A stretch of 64,000 nt of DNA from the NCBI GenBank assembly GCA_965268275.1, contig OZ254168.1, positions 620,001 to 684,000 on the forward strand, given 5' to 3'. The position numbers and the translations under genes were made by a program. The notes below the pieces were generated by a model. The model saw only the letters and a program-made list of their open reading frames with translations, did no database searches and was not told the DNA's origin. The first letter of the stretch is position 1, and every line of letters starts with the position of its first letter. Positions 57,054-64,000 of this stretch are shown here, piece after piece. This DNA is from AAA044-D11 sp965268275 (lineage in GTDB: Bacteria > Actinomycetota > Actinomycetes > Nanopelagicales > Nanopelagicaceae).

Positions 57054-57966
57054 TCCTAACACCGCAAGGGCTGTAAGTGAATATCTAAGTTACGCAGCAA
57101 TTGAAAGAGGTTTATCGAAAAATACGATTTCTTCATATAAGCGCGATTTAGAGAAGTTTGCATTGTATTTGGGAAGAAATGGAATTGAGCTCAAATCGGT
57201 CGATCACTCAGTTGTCGATGAATTCTTGGCCTCGCTTCGTGGATCCGGTGGAAACGTGCGAAATAGTGAAAGCTCAAATTCAAGAGCGATAGTGACAGTC
57301 AGAAATCTTTTTAGGTTTCTCTCTATGAATAGTCGCGAACCAAATCCACTTCACAGTTATGCGCCACCAAAAATTCCAAAGCGCCTGCCTAAAGCGTTGA
57401 GTTTTGATGAGATGCTGGCTTTGATTGAGGCCTCTAAATTTGGAGATGACTCGATTGCTCTTCGGAATAATGCGCTTCTTGAGATTCTTTATGCGACCGG
57501 TGCTCGGATAAGTGAAATAGTTAATTTAGAAATGCCTGATGTCGCTCAGATATCTGACAATTTCACTATCAAGCTTCTAGGAAAGGGTGGAGGTGAGCGA
57601 GTGGTTCCAATTGGAAACTTTGCTCGAAGCACTTTGGAAAGATATTTAACTTCCTCAAGACCAGATCTTCTCAAGACTCGTAGAAATAATCACGTCTTCC
57701 TAAATACGAGAGGTGGAACATTGAGCAGGCAGAGTGCCTGGGAGATCATTACTGTGTGCGCGGAAAGAGCGAAGATTAAAAGTCATGTAACGCCTCATGC
57801 TATTCGACATTCTTTTGCTACACATTTATTAGACGGGGGAGCAGATATACGAGTTGTACAAGAGTTACTTGGTCATGCATCAGTCACAACAACACAGATT
57901 TATACTTTAGTTACGATCGATAAACTGCGTGAAAGTTATGCCACTTCTCATCCACGAGCTCAGTAA
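57043..57966 (+). CDS. xerD: Tyrosine recombinase XerD
   Basis: Site-specific recombinase resolving chromosome dimers at dif. 307 residues: N-terminal SAM-like DNA-binding domain (about 10-100) and catalytic domain with the Arg in ATGARISEI near 156-164, HxxR in HAIRHSFATHLL near 255-266, His in LLGHASVTTTQIY and Tyr near 288. Follows pyrG with an 11-base overlap, as in many Actinobacteria. Convergent with the small RHH gene nine bases away. It is a housekeeping recombinase, not an integrase. Confidence 0.93.
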   Translation: MVISPNTARAVSEYLSYAAIERGLSKNTISSYKRDLEKFALYLGRNGIELKSVDHSVVDEFLASLRGSGGNVRNSESSNSRAIVTVRNLFRFLSMNSREPNPLHSYAPPKIPKRLPKALSFDEMLALIEASKFGDDSIALRNNALLEILYATGARISEIVNLEMPDVAQISDNFTIKLLGKGGGERVVPIGNFARSTLERYLTSSRPDLLKTRRNNHVFLNTRGGTLSRQSAWEIITVCAERAKIKSHVTPHAIRHSFATHLLDGGADIRVVQELLGHASVTTTQIYTLVTIDKLRESYATSHPRAQ

Positions 57967-57974
57967 AAACAGGG

Positions 57975-58367
57975 TTACTTACCTCGTAAGCGTCTAGCAA
58001 TAATGCTCTGGTCGCCCTTGGTTTCTAGATCAGCAATAATGATCGCAAGAGATTCGCGAACAATTCGACCTCGATCTACAGCAAGACCTAAATCGCCTCG
58101 GAGAGCGAGACGCGCTTGTTCAAGATCGTAAAGTTCTTCAGGGGATAGATAAACAGTAATTTTCTCATCATGTCGCTCTCGACCACTTGGAGATTTATCA
58201 AATGAGTTAACTCTGCGGCGAGGAGTTGTGCGCACGGATTTTTTGCTTGTAATTGGCGCAGTAGGAACATCTTCGATGGGTGTGGGAGTTTGAGAAGGCA
58301 CCGCACTTAGCGTAGTTGTCTGTCTAAAAAGTTCGTCGGCCCCTGGAAGGCTTACTCTGCGGCTCAT
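57975..58367 (-). CDS. Ribbon-helix-helix-like protein partnered with ParA
   Basis: 130 residues. Residues 1-65 are Pro/Ser/Thr/Arg-rich and probably disordered; residues about 67-130 fit a ribbon-helix-helix fold: strand KITVYL, helix SPEELYDLEQARLAL, and helix RGRIVRESLAIIIADL. A strong GAGGAGG ribosome binding site precedes the ATG, which overlaps the ParA stop (ATGA). RHH proteins are the usual DNA-binding partners of ParA in plasmid partition systems, so a centromere-binding role is inferred; a plain repressor role is equally possible. Confidence 0.65.
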   Translation of the reverse strand: MSRRVSLPGADELFRQTTTLSAVPSQTPTPIEDVPTAPITSKKSVRTTPRRRVNSFDKSPSGRERHDEKITVYLSPEELYDLEQARLALRGDLGLAVDRGRIVRESLAIIIADLETKGDQSIIARRLRGK

Positions 58368-59284
58368 TTTGCTCCTCCTCGATGAATTAGTTCACGTGCA
58401 AGTCTGCGATATGAAAGTGCGCCAGTAGAACTGCTGGCATATGTTGTTATTGGTTCACCCTTGACTGTTGATTCTGAGAATCGAACGGTTCTGGAAATTA
58501 TCGTGTCGAGTAAATCATTCGGGAATTCTTTATGAATCAACTCAAGAACTTCTCGAGAGTGAGCGGTTTTACGCTCGAACATGGTTGCTAAAATTCCATC
58601 TATCTCTAGATGAGGATTTGTATTTGTTCTAACTTTATCGATTGTCTCCCGAACTAGTCCTAGACCAAGAACCGCAAAGTATTCGCATTCCATCGGAATT
58701 AGAACGCCATTCGATGCAGTTAAAGCATTAATAGTTAAGGTGCCTAGTGATGGTGAGCAATCAATAAGGATGTCATCGTATTGATCAATAACTGGCTCTA
58801 GTAATTTACGCAATTTGTGTTCTTTGGCGATCTCAGAAACGAACGCAGCATCCGCTGCAGCTAAATCCTTGTGCCCGCGGATAAAATCAAGACCTGGAAC
58901 ATTCGACTTTAAAATGTATTCATCTATTTTTGCTTGGGGATCATTTAGTAGATACCAAATAGAACCGTATTGTTCTTTTAGCTGTTGAGGCTTAATGCCA
59001 AGTCCGGTTGTCATACTTGCTTGGGAATCGAAATCAATTAACAAGACCCGGCGACCGATTTCAGCTAAAGCTGCTCCGAGATTTATGGTTGTCGTGGTCT
59101 TTCCGACGCCACCTTTTTGATTCACTACAGAAATTACGCGGGCTGGTCCTGGTGTTGGTGGAGTTTTAATCTGCGGAAAATCAATTAGCTTTTTGCCCAA
59201 AACGTTAGAGGTAGCAGAAAGTTCCTCTTCACGAATTGTCGATTTAGTTCCTAAGCGAGAAACCTTCGAATTGCTTTTTGCCAT
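58364..59284 (-). CDS. parA: ParA/Soj-family ATPase
   Basis: 306 residues. A 45-residue N-terminal extension precedes the deviant Walker A motif NQKGGVGKTTTT near 55-66; Walker A' DFDSQAS near 84-90 and Walker B LIDCSPS near 173-179 follow. Such ATPases position DNA or protein cargo using an ATP-dependent nucleoid gradient. A ParA paralogue beside scpA is common in Actinobacteria and is distinct from the oriC-linked ParAB. It is divergent from scpA and coupled to the RHH gene. Confidence 0.9.
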   Translation of the reverse strand: MAKSNSKVSRLGTKSTIREEELSATSNVLGKKLIDFPQIKTPPTPGPARVISVVNQKGGVGKTTTTINLGAALAEIGRRVLLIDFDSQASMTTGLGIKPQQLKEQYGSIWYLLNDPQAKIDEYILKSNVPGLDFIRGHKDLAAADAAFVSEIAKEHKLRKLLEPVIDQYDDILIDCSPSLGTLTINALTASNGVLIPMECEYFAVLGLGLVRETIDKVRTNTNPHLEIDGILATMFERKTAHSREVLELIHKEFPNDLLDTIISRTVRFSESTVKGEPITTYASSSTGALSYRRLARELIHRGGAK

Positions 59285-59290
59285 GGTCGG

Positions 59291-59296
59291 ACTCTA
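59291..59296 (-). promoter_or_regulatory. -10 element of parA-RHH, leaderless type
   Basis: On the minus strand TAGAGT, six bases, then ATG at 59284. The same hexamer is used for the DUF3099 gene. Confidence 0.55.
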
Positions 59297-59331
59297 CGGC
59301 GGTGCGATTGGGCGCGCAAGCGAACGTGCAT

Positions 59332-59337
59332 TACCTT
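59332..59337 (+). promoter_or_regulatory. -10 element of scpA-scpB, leaderless type
   Basis: TACCTT followed by six bases and ATG at 59344. Only 59 bases separate the parA and scpA start codons, so the two promoters could share an operator. Confidence 0.5.
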
Positions 59338-59343
59338 TGCGCA

Positions 59344-60231
59344 ATGACCGAAGGCACAATAAGTGAAACCCAAGAAGAAGTTTTGGGCTCAAATTCAGAT
59401 GCACCAGCTGCATTTTCGGTTCACTTAGCCAATTTTGAAGGGCCCTTCGACCTTCTTCTCCAGCTGATTTCACGTCATAAAATGGACGTGACTGAGGTGG
59501 CTCTTAGCGTCGTGACCGATGATTTCATAGCTTATATTCGCGCGCTTGAAGGTTCTGAAGATGGCTGGGATCTTGAGAAGACGACAGAATTTCTCGTTGT
59601 AGCCGCGACTCTCTTGGATTTGAAGGCTGCCAGACTCTTGCCTTCAGGCGAGATCGAAGATGAGGGCGACCTGGCCCTATTGGAGGCCAGAGACCTACTC
59701 TTCGCCCGTCTACTGCAATATCGTGCTTTTAAGTCGATAGCCTCAATATTCAGCGAGCGGCTAGCCCGCGAAGAGCGCAGTTTTGCCCGCGTGGTAGCAC
59801 TTGAGGCCCAGTTCTCTACCTTATTGCCCGAGGTTCTAATAGGGGTAGGAGCCGAACGCTTCGCAGCAATTGCTCAGCGGGTTCTATCCCCGAAAGTCAC
59901 ACCTACTGTGGGAATCGCTCATATTCATAGCCCATTAGTGAGTGTGGCAGATGAGGCGATCATAATCGTAGGCGAACTGCGCAGAACGGGAAAAAGCACT
60001 TTTCGACATCTCATAAGCGATGCAAGCTCCCTTCTAGTTGTAGTCGCTAGATTCTTAGCGCTACTTGAGCTCTATCGTGAAGGAGTTGTTCGATTCGAGC
60101 AGGTAATTGCGCTCGGCGAACTTGCAATCACCTGGACAGGAAGCGCTGAAGGTGAGATTGAGGTAAGTGATGAGTTCGATACGCCCATAGTTATATCTGA
60201 AGATAATACAAACGGAGATACAAATGTCTAA
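59344..60231 (+). CDS. scpA: Segregation and condensation protein A
   Basis: Kleisin subunit of the SMC-ScpAB condensin. 295 residues: N-terminal SMC-binding helices with the conserved FEGPFDLLLQLI segment near 26-37 and a C-terminal winged helix. An open frame extends back to 59278, into parA, but the residues before MTEGTIS look non-conserved and ATG 59344 is supported by the -10 hexamer six bases away. It overlaps scpB by eight bases. Confidence 0.93.
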   Translation: MTEGTISETQEEVLGSNSDAPAAFSVHLANFEGPFDLLLQLISRHKMDVTEVALSVVTDDFIAYIRALEGSEDGWDLEKTTEFLVVAATLLDLKAARLLPSGEIEDEGDLALLEARDLLFARLLQYRAFKSIASIFSERLAREERSFARVVALEAQFSTLLPEVLIGVGAERFAAIAQRVLSPKVTPTVGIAHIHSPLVSVADEAIIIVGELRRTGKSTFRHLISDASSLLVVVARFLALLELYREGVVRFEQVIALGELAITWTGSAEGEIEVSDEFDTPIVISEDNTNGDTNV

Positions 60232-60781
60232 TCTTGAACTAAATAGATCACTTGAAGCGATTCTCATGGTCGTTGATGAGCCTGTTTCTGAGGTTATTCT
60301 CGCTCAGATTACCGAAACCCCCACGGAAACAGTCCAGGCTGCGCTCCACGAGTTGGCCGCGGAGTATGAACAATCTGGTCGGGGTTTCGAGCTGCGGCAG
60401 ATATCCGGGGGATGGCGCTTCTACAGCCATCCAGATCTCTCACCGATTGTGGAGAAGTTTGTCTTGGATGGCCAACAATCACGTCTGACCCAAGCGGCTC
60501 TCGAGACTCTTGCCGTAATCGCCTACCGTCAACCAGTTTCAAGGGCGCGCGTATCAGCAATTAGAGGCGTGAATGTTGAAGCTGTAATGAAAACCTTGGT
60601 GACCAGAGGCTTAGTAGAGGAGAGTGGCCTCGAACACGAGACTGGAGCCATTCTTTACAGCACGACGAGCTTCTTTCTGGAGAAACTAGGTCTTAATCAG
60701 GTTTCCGATCTGCCGGCTCTTGCGCCCTTCTTGCCTGATGTAGACGCTCTCGATGAGGTCCTTTCAACCCTTACCGACTAA
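60224..60781 (+). CDS. scpB: Segregation and condensation protein B
   Basis: Dimeric winged-helix partner of ScpA. 185 residues with EAILMVVDEPVS, the GGWRFYSHP segment and LTQAALETLAVIAYRQPVSRA-type second winged helix. Start overlaps the scpA end. scpA-scpB-rluB is a conserved order. Confidence 0.95.
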   Translation: MSNLELNRSLEAILMVVDEPVSEVILAQITETPTETVQAALHELAAEYEQSGRGFELRQISGGWRFYSHPDLSPIVEKFVLDGQQSRLTQAALETLAVIAYRQPVSRARVSAIRGVNVEAVMKTLVTRGLVEESGLEHETGAILYSTTSFFLEKLGLNQVSDLPALAPFLPDVDALDEVLSTLTD

Positions 60782-60877
60782 TAACCGTTATATATCCAAT
60801 TAGGGGTGAGCGTGTTTTTACCGTAGCCTTACCCAAGAAAATTCCACGCTGTTGAAGCTGTTGAAAAGAGAGTCCGA

Positions 60878-61612
60878 ATGAGCGAAATGCGTCTACAAAA
60901 AATCCTTGCCGATGCTGGAATAGCCAGCAGGCGAGCCAGCGAACAGTTAATTCTGGATGGCCGAGTAAGCGTCGATGGAATTCAAATCTTTGAATTGGGT
61001 AGCAAGTTTGACCCAGAAATCTCTAAAGTTGAAGTTGATGGTGAAGCAATTAAGCACAATAAGACTAAGTCTTACATAGCATTTTATAAACCTAGGGGTG
61101 TTATTTCCACTATGTCTGACCCCGAAGGGCGTGCCAACCTTGGTGACTTCTTTGAGAGTCGGAACGAGAGACTATTCCACGTGGGTCGTCTCGATAAAGA
61201 GAGTGAAGGGTTAATCCTCCTCACCAATGATGGATCATTTACGCATCGTGCCACTCATCCAAGTTATGGGATGACGAAAAAGTATCTTCTAGAAATCGAA
61301 GGCCAATTTCTCAAGGAGCATATAGATCAACTTCTGAAGGGCGTAGTTTTGGAGGACGGGATGGCCAGAGCTTTAGAGGTTAAGGTGGTTCGAGAAGTTA
61401 ACGCCAAGCATCACTGGGTCGAAGTCACCATTCATGAAGGTCGCTTTCATATCATTAGACGGATGTTCGAGTTCCTTGAAATTGAGGTCATGCGTCTAAT
61501 TCGTACTGACTTTGGTCCGATATCGATAGGGGAGACGAAGGAAGGTCGCTGGCGCACCCTCAACTCTGTGGAGAAAGAGAACCTCTTTAACGTTTTGAAG
61601 TTAAATCAATAA
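60878..61612 (+). CDS. rluB: 23S rRNA pseudouridine synthase B
   Basis: RsuA/RluB family enzyme isomerising uridine near 2605 of 23S rRNA. 244 residues: N-terminal S4 domain (RLQKILADAGIASRRASEQLI, residues 5-25) and catalytic domain with the essential Asp in GRLDKESEGL near 107-116. GAGAG ribosome binding site precedes the ATG. The 96-bp gap after scpB may contain its own promoter. Could be RsuA-like, but the context favours RluB. Confidence 0.9.
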   Translation: MSEMRLQKILADAGIASRRASEQLILDGRVSVDGIQIFELGSKFDPEISKVEVDGEAIKHNKTKSYIAFYKPRGVISTMSDPEGRANLGDFFESRNERLFHVGRLDKESEGLILLTNDGSFTHRATHPSYGMTKKYLLEIEGQFLKEHIDQLLKGVVLEDGMARALEVKVVREVNAKHHWVEVTIHEGRFHIIRRMFEFLEIEVMRLIRTDFGPISIGETKEGRWRTLNSVEKENLFNVLKLNQ

Positions 61613-61855
61613 ATAGAATCTAGAATTGTAATTTTATCTATAAAAGGCTATTAAGATATCAATTAAATATAGATAAATAGGTAATTCAACGCTCAGAATA
61701 TATAATAATATCGATATATATATATTTATCGAATGTCCCTGAAGTTCGAAGGATTTTGTCGACTCGGTTAAGAGGGGTTTTATCGATAAAACTTTAAAAA
61801 GTTTAATTACTTTAAATCCTCTTCATTAAAATGGGCCCCAGGGTAGAATTCTCAG
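61613..61855. other. AT-rich intergenic region with palindromes and repeats
   Basis: 243 bp without a gene, much more AT-rich than its surroundings. It has TATCGATA twice (61709-61716 and 61781-61788), TTATCGA at 61726-61732, a perfect 16-bp palindrome GTTTTATC-GATAAAAC (61777-61792), ACTTTAAA as a direct repeat 18 bp apart (61791-61798, 61809-61816), and flanking AAGAGG (61770-61775)/CCTCTT (61818-61823) inverted arms. No DnaA boxes are seen. It ends at the aroH promoter. Confidence 0.6.
61844..61849 (+). promoter_or_regulatory. -10 element of aroH-tyrA, leaderless type
   Basis: TAGAAT, six bases, ATG at 61856. Identical hexamer to that of the MFS gene. No ribosome binding site. Confidence 0.6.
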
Positions 61856-62242
61856 ATGAATTCCGTGAGAGCTTTCCGAGGTGCTACTCAATTGTCGGCT
61901 GATACAAAAGAGGAAATGAGGAGCGCTGTTGTAGAACTGCTCAAGGAAATACTCTCGGTCAATTCTCTAGGGCAGGAGGATTTGATTTCGATCCTTTTCA
62001 CTGCGACCCCAGATATCCAAAGTGATTTCCCCGCAGCAGGGGTTCGAGAGTTTGGACTGGTTGATTTACCCCTTATTTGCGCTCAAGAGTTAGATATAAA
62101 GGGGGCACTTCCAAGAACAATTCGCCTTCTGATTCATGCAAATTCATCGCTTTCTAGAGCTCAGATCTCACATGTCTACCTAGGCGGAGCGGCTATTTTG
62201 CGCCCGGATCTTGCTAAGAATTCGAAAGACGTTCAAAAGTGA
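61856..62242 (+). CDS. aroH: Chorismate mutase, AroH (Bacillus) type
   Basis: Rearranges chorismate to prephenate for Phe and Tyr synthesis. 128 residues with the family start VRAFRGATQL (active-site Arg near residue 8), DLISILFTATPDI near 42-54 and CAQELDIKGALPRTIRLLIH near 78-97. It is the trimeric AroH fold, not the AroQ type. Directly coupled to tyrA (GTGA overlap), the next enzyme in tyrosine synthesis. Confidence 0.92.
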   Translation: MNSVRAFRGATQLSADTKEEMRSAVVELLKEILSVNSLGQEDLISILFTATPDIQSDFPAAGVREFGLVDLPLICAQELDIKGALPRTIRLLIHANSSLSRAQISHVYLGGAAILRPDLAKNSKDVQK

Positions 62243-63309
62243 GCCTAGCTGGTTCAATCAAAATTGTGGGTTGCGGGCTGATCGGTACATCTATCGCCTT
62301 GCGCCTAAAGGAAGAAGGATTCGGACTTATCTTGGCCGACACAGACGCCAGAAATTTAGAATTGGCAACAGATCTTCTCGATAATACGGAAAGTAAGGAA
62401 GAACCTGGTCTCATCGTAATCGCAACACCTCCCGAATTCGTTTATGAAGTTGCTTTAACAGAATTCGCTGCGCATCCAGACGCGATATTTATAGATGTCT
62501 CTGGTATTAAGTCTAAACTCATGAATAAAGTTGAAGGTTTTTCGGAGATGGCCCGGAATTATGTTTCGGTTCATCCAATGGCCGGGCGGGAAATTTCGGG
62601 ACCAGAAGGAGCGAGGTCAGATCTGTTTAAATCGAGAGCTTGGATAGTCACTAAATCTGAGAAATCAACTGAGCGAGCGGTTCAAATGGCCAATGATCTC
62701 GGAACTTTATTAGAGTCAACCATTTACGAACTCGATCCAAAAACTCATGATTCCGCGATTGCTGGAATTTCACATTTGCCGCAGATTCTAAGTTCGGCGC
62801 TCGGTGCAAGTCTTAGAGAAGTCGACACCGCGAGTCTAAATCTGGCAGGTCAGGGCTTGAGGGATGTTTCGCGGCTTGCAGAATCGGATCCTGAACTATG
62901 GAGCACTCTTTTAGTCGGCAACTCTGATGAAATTTTGCCGAAAATCAGTGAAGTTATAAATCGACTTTCGCAGTTGGCCATTGCCTTAGAGGCAAGCGAT
63001 GAGAAATCGGTAAAGAATTTTTTGAGCGAGGGGAGAGAAGGAAGGAACAGAATCCCTGGAAAACATGGTCTTGCAAAACGGGATTACACATACTTGCCGA
63101 TAGTTATTGATGACAAACCGGGAGGATTAGCTCGAATATTTAATGAATGTGCCGAGATCGAAGTGAATATAGAAGATTTAAGTATGGAACATAGCCCTGG
63201 ACAAGCGGTTGGTCTTGTGACGCTTGCTTTATCTTCAGTTGACGCCACAAGGTTACAGAAACATCTGGTGGCTAAAGGGTGGTTAGCGCACGCTCCAAGA
63301 AAAGATTGA
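62239..63309 (+). CDS. tyrA: Prephenate dehydrogenase with ACT domain
   Basis: NAD-dependent conversion of prephenate to 4-hydroxyphenylpyruvate. 356 residues: Rossmann motif GCGLIGTSIAL near 11-21, SVHPMAGRE near 110-118, HDSAIAGISHLPQ near 170-182 and a C-terminal ACT domain (about 285-350, PIVIDDKPGGLARIF) for feedback by tyrosine. GTG start inside the aroH stop. Sits before cmk. Confidence 0.95.
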   Translation: MSLAGSIKIVGCGLIGTSIALRLKEEGFGLILADTDARNLELATDLLDNTESKEEPGLIVIATPPEFVYEVALTEFAAHPDAIFIDVSGIKSKLMNKVEGFSEMARNYVSVHPMAGREISGPEGARSDLFKSRAWIVTKSEKSTERAVQMANDLGTLLESTIYELDPKTHDSAIAGISHLPQILSSALGASLREVDTASLNLAGQGLRDVSRLAESDPELWSTLLVGNSDEILPKISEVINRLSQLAIALEASDEKSVKNFLSEGREGRNRIPGKHGLAKRDYTYLPIVIDDKPGGLARIFNECAEIEVNIEDLSMEHSPGQAVGLVTLALSSVDATRLQKHLVAKGWLAHAPRKD

Positions 63310-63347
63310 TCGACCTTTGCGAAGATATTAGAGCATCGTTAAGGCAG

Positions 63348-63353
63348 TAAGGT
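63348..63353 (+). promoter_or_regulatory. -10 element of cmk, leaderless type
   Basis: TAAGGT, six bases, ATG at 63360. The 50-bp gap after tyrA has no ribosome binding site next to the ATG. Confidence 0.55.
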
Positions 63354-63359
63354 TCGTGT

Positions 63360-64000
63360 ATGGCCGGAATAGTTGTAGCAATTGACGGTCCCAGTGGATC
63401 AGGAAAATCAAGTACATCGAAAGCTATTGCGATACGTGCTAATTGGAATTATCTTGATACAGGAGCGCTCTACCGCGCCGCAACCTGGATAGCCCTGAAC
63501 AAAGGTGTATCCGAAGGTTGGGAAATAATTGCGGCAATAAAGGAACAACCAATCCTGTTCTCGAGCGATCCCAAGAATCCACAGATATTTTGCGGTGATG
63601 TAGATGTAACAAATGAAATTCGTGGAGTAAGAATTACTGACAATGTCAGCCGCATCAGTCAGATTGCAGAGCTTCGATCTTTCCTTGTCGATATGCAGCA
63701 AACAATAATCTCGAAGAGCGAAAATGGAATCGTTGTTGAAGGACGAGATATTGGAACAGTTGTTGCGCCGGATGCTGACTTAAAGGTCTTTCTCTATGCA
63801 GATTTACAGGCTAGAGCGCTTCGACGTGAAAGTGAAGAATTAAAAGCAGATAAAGCATCCGATGTTGCTCAGTCGCTCAGCAGTAGAGACCTAATTGATT
63901 CTACGAGAAAAATTTCTCCACTTCGCCCAGCCGAAGATGCTCTTGAGCTAGATTCAACTGAGTTGGATTTAGATGAAGTTGTGGATTTAATTTGGGAATG
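63360..64000 (+). CDS. cmk: Cytidylate kinase (3' end outside window)
   Basis: Phosphorylates CMP and dCMP. The visible 213 codons start MAGIVVAIDGPSGSGKSS with the P-loop near residues 10-17, then YLDTGALYRAATW near 34-46, GRDIGTVVAPDAD near 129-141 and the lid RRESEEL. The frame is open to the end of the window. It may be fused or adjacent to a GTPase der gene further on, as in other Actinobacteria; that cannot be seen. Confidence 0.94.
   Translation, partial: MAGIVVAIDGPSGSGKSSTSKAIAIRANWNYLDTGALYRAATWIALNKGVSEGWEIIAAIKEQPILFSSDPKNPQIFCGDVDVTNEIRGVRITDNVSRISQIAELRSFLVDMQQTIISKSENGIVVEGRDIGTVVAPDADLKVFLYADLQARALRRESEELKADKASDVAQSLSSRDLIDSTRKISPLRPAEDALELDSTELDLDEVVDLIWE

Noticed and set aside
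57043..57966. xerD as a phage or island integrase
   Set aside because: Sequence and position after pyrG match housekeeping XerD; no attachment repeats, tRNA or cargo genes nearby.
59278..59343. N-terminal extension of scpA overlapping parA
   Set aside because: Non-conserved residues and a -10 hexamer six bases before the ATG at 59344.
58364..59343. parS sites or an integrated plasmid near parA
   Set aside because: No TGTTTCACGTGAAACA-like site; flanking genes are core housekeeping in conserved order.
61613..61855. Replication origin in the AT-rich gap
   Set aside because: No DnaA boxes (TTATCCACA-like) and no dnaA, dnaN or gyrB nearby.

Overview
This window is a stretch of chromosome from a small-genome, low-GC (by eye low 40s percent) free-living actinobacterium. 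The evidence for Actinobacteria is WhiA, RbpA, actinobacterial-type SufR and RapZ/YvcK/WhiA gene order, the large helix-54-region insertion in the 23S rRNA, and long-range gene order that resembles the Streptomyces/Mycobacterium core chromosome. The low GC, very tight packing (many 1-4 bp overlaps, intergenic gaps mostly under 100 bp) and the 16S sequence fit the freshwater acI (Nanopelagicales) group best; that placement is an inference from memory, not a computed tree.

Layout. 1-2.4 kb: 3' part of polA and a convergent MFS transporter. 2.5-14.2 kb: rpsA, coaE, the contiguous excision-repair genes uvrB-uvrA-uvrC, then rapZ-yvcK-whiA. 14.2-22.4 kb: central carbon metabolism (gap-pgk-tpiA-secG-rbpA, with ctaA-tkt-pgi on the opposite strand). 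22.5-28.8 kb: a complete suf Fe-S assembly operon (sufR-B-D-Rieske ferredoxin-C-S-U-T). 28.8-33.2 kb: an ABC exporter-type protein, SURF1 and a DUF3099 protein on the minus strand, fabG-fabI. 33.4-38.9 kb: infC-rpmI-rplT, a SPOUT rRNA methyltransferase, pheS-pheT. 39-45.1 kb: a reduced arginine operon argC-B-D-R-H and tyrS. 45.1-50.9 kb: one rRNA operon 16S-23S-5S without spacer tRNAs, with promoter, processing stems and terminator. 51-57.9 kb: an SSB-like protein, a phasin-like protein with a lysine-rich tail, a 51-residue protein, tlyA, nadK, recN, pyrG, xerD. 58-64 kb: a ParA/ribbon-helix-helix pair divergent from scpA-scpB-rluB, then aroH, tyrA and the start of cmk.

The genes are nearly all housekeeping: no mobile element, prophage, CRISPR array, defence island or tRNA gene was seen. 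The most informative signals are regulatory. Eleven genes on both strands have the pattern TAnnnT, exactly six bases, then ATG/GTG, which predicts leaderless mRNAs whose 5' end is the start codon. A CAAC-N6-GTTG dyad overlaps the sufR start. Two 16-bp ARG boxes, 20 bp apart, sit on the argC promoter. infC begins with an ATC codon behind a strong ribosome binding site. Gene-content signals are the absence of argJ/argF/argG from the arginine cluster and of tal/zwf/opcA/pgl from the tkt-pgi cluster. I did not find a convincing undescribed multi-gene system; the ParA/RHH pair beside scpAB and the SSB-like/phasin-like/51-residue cluster are the least understood gene sets here.
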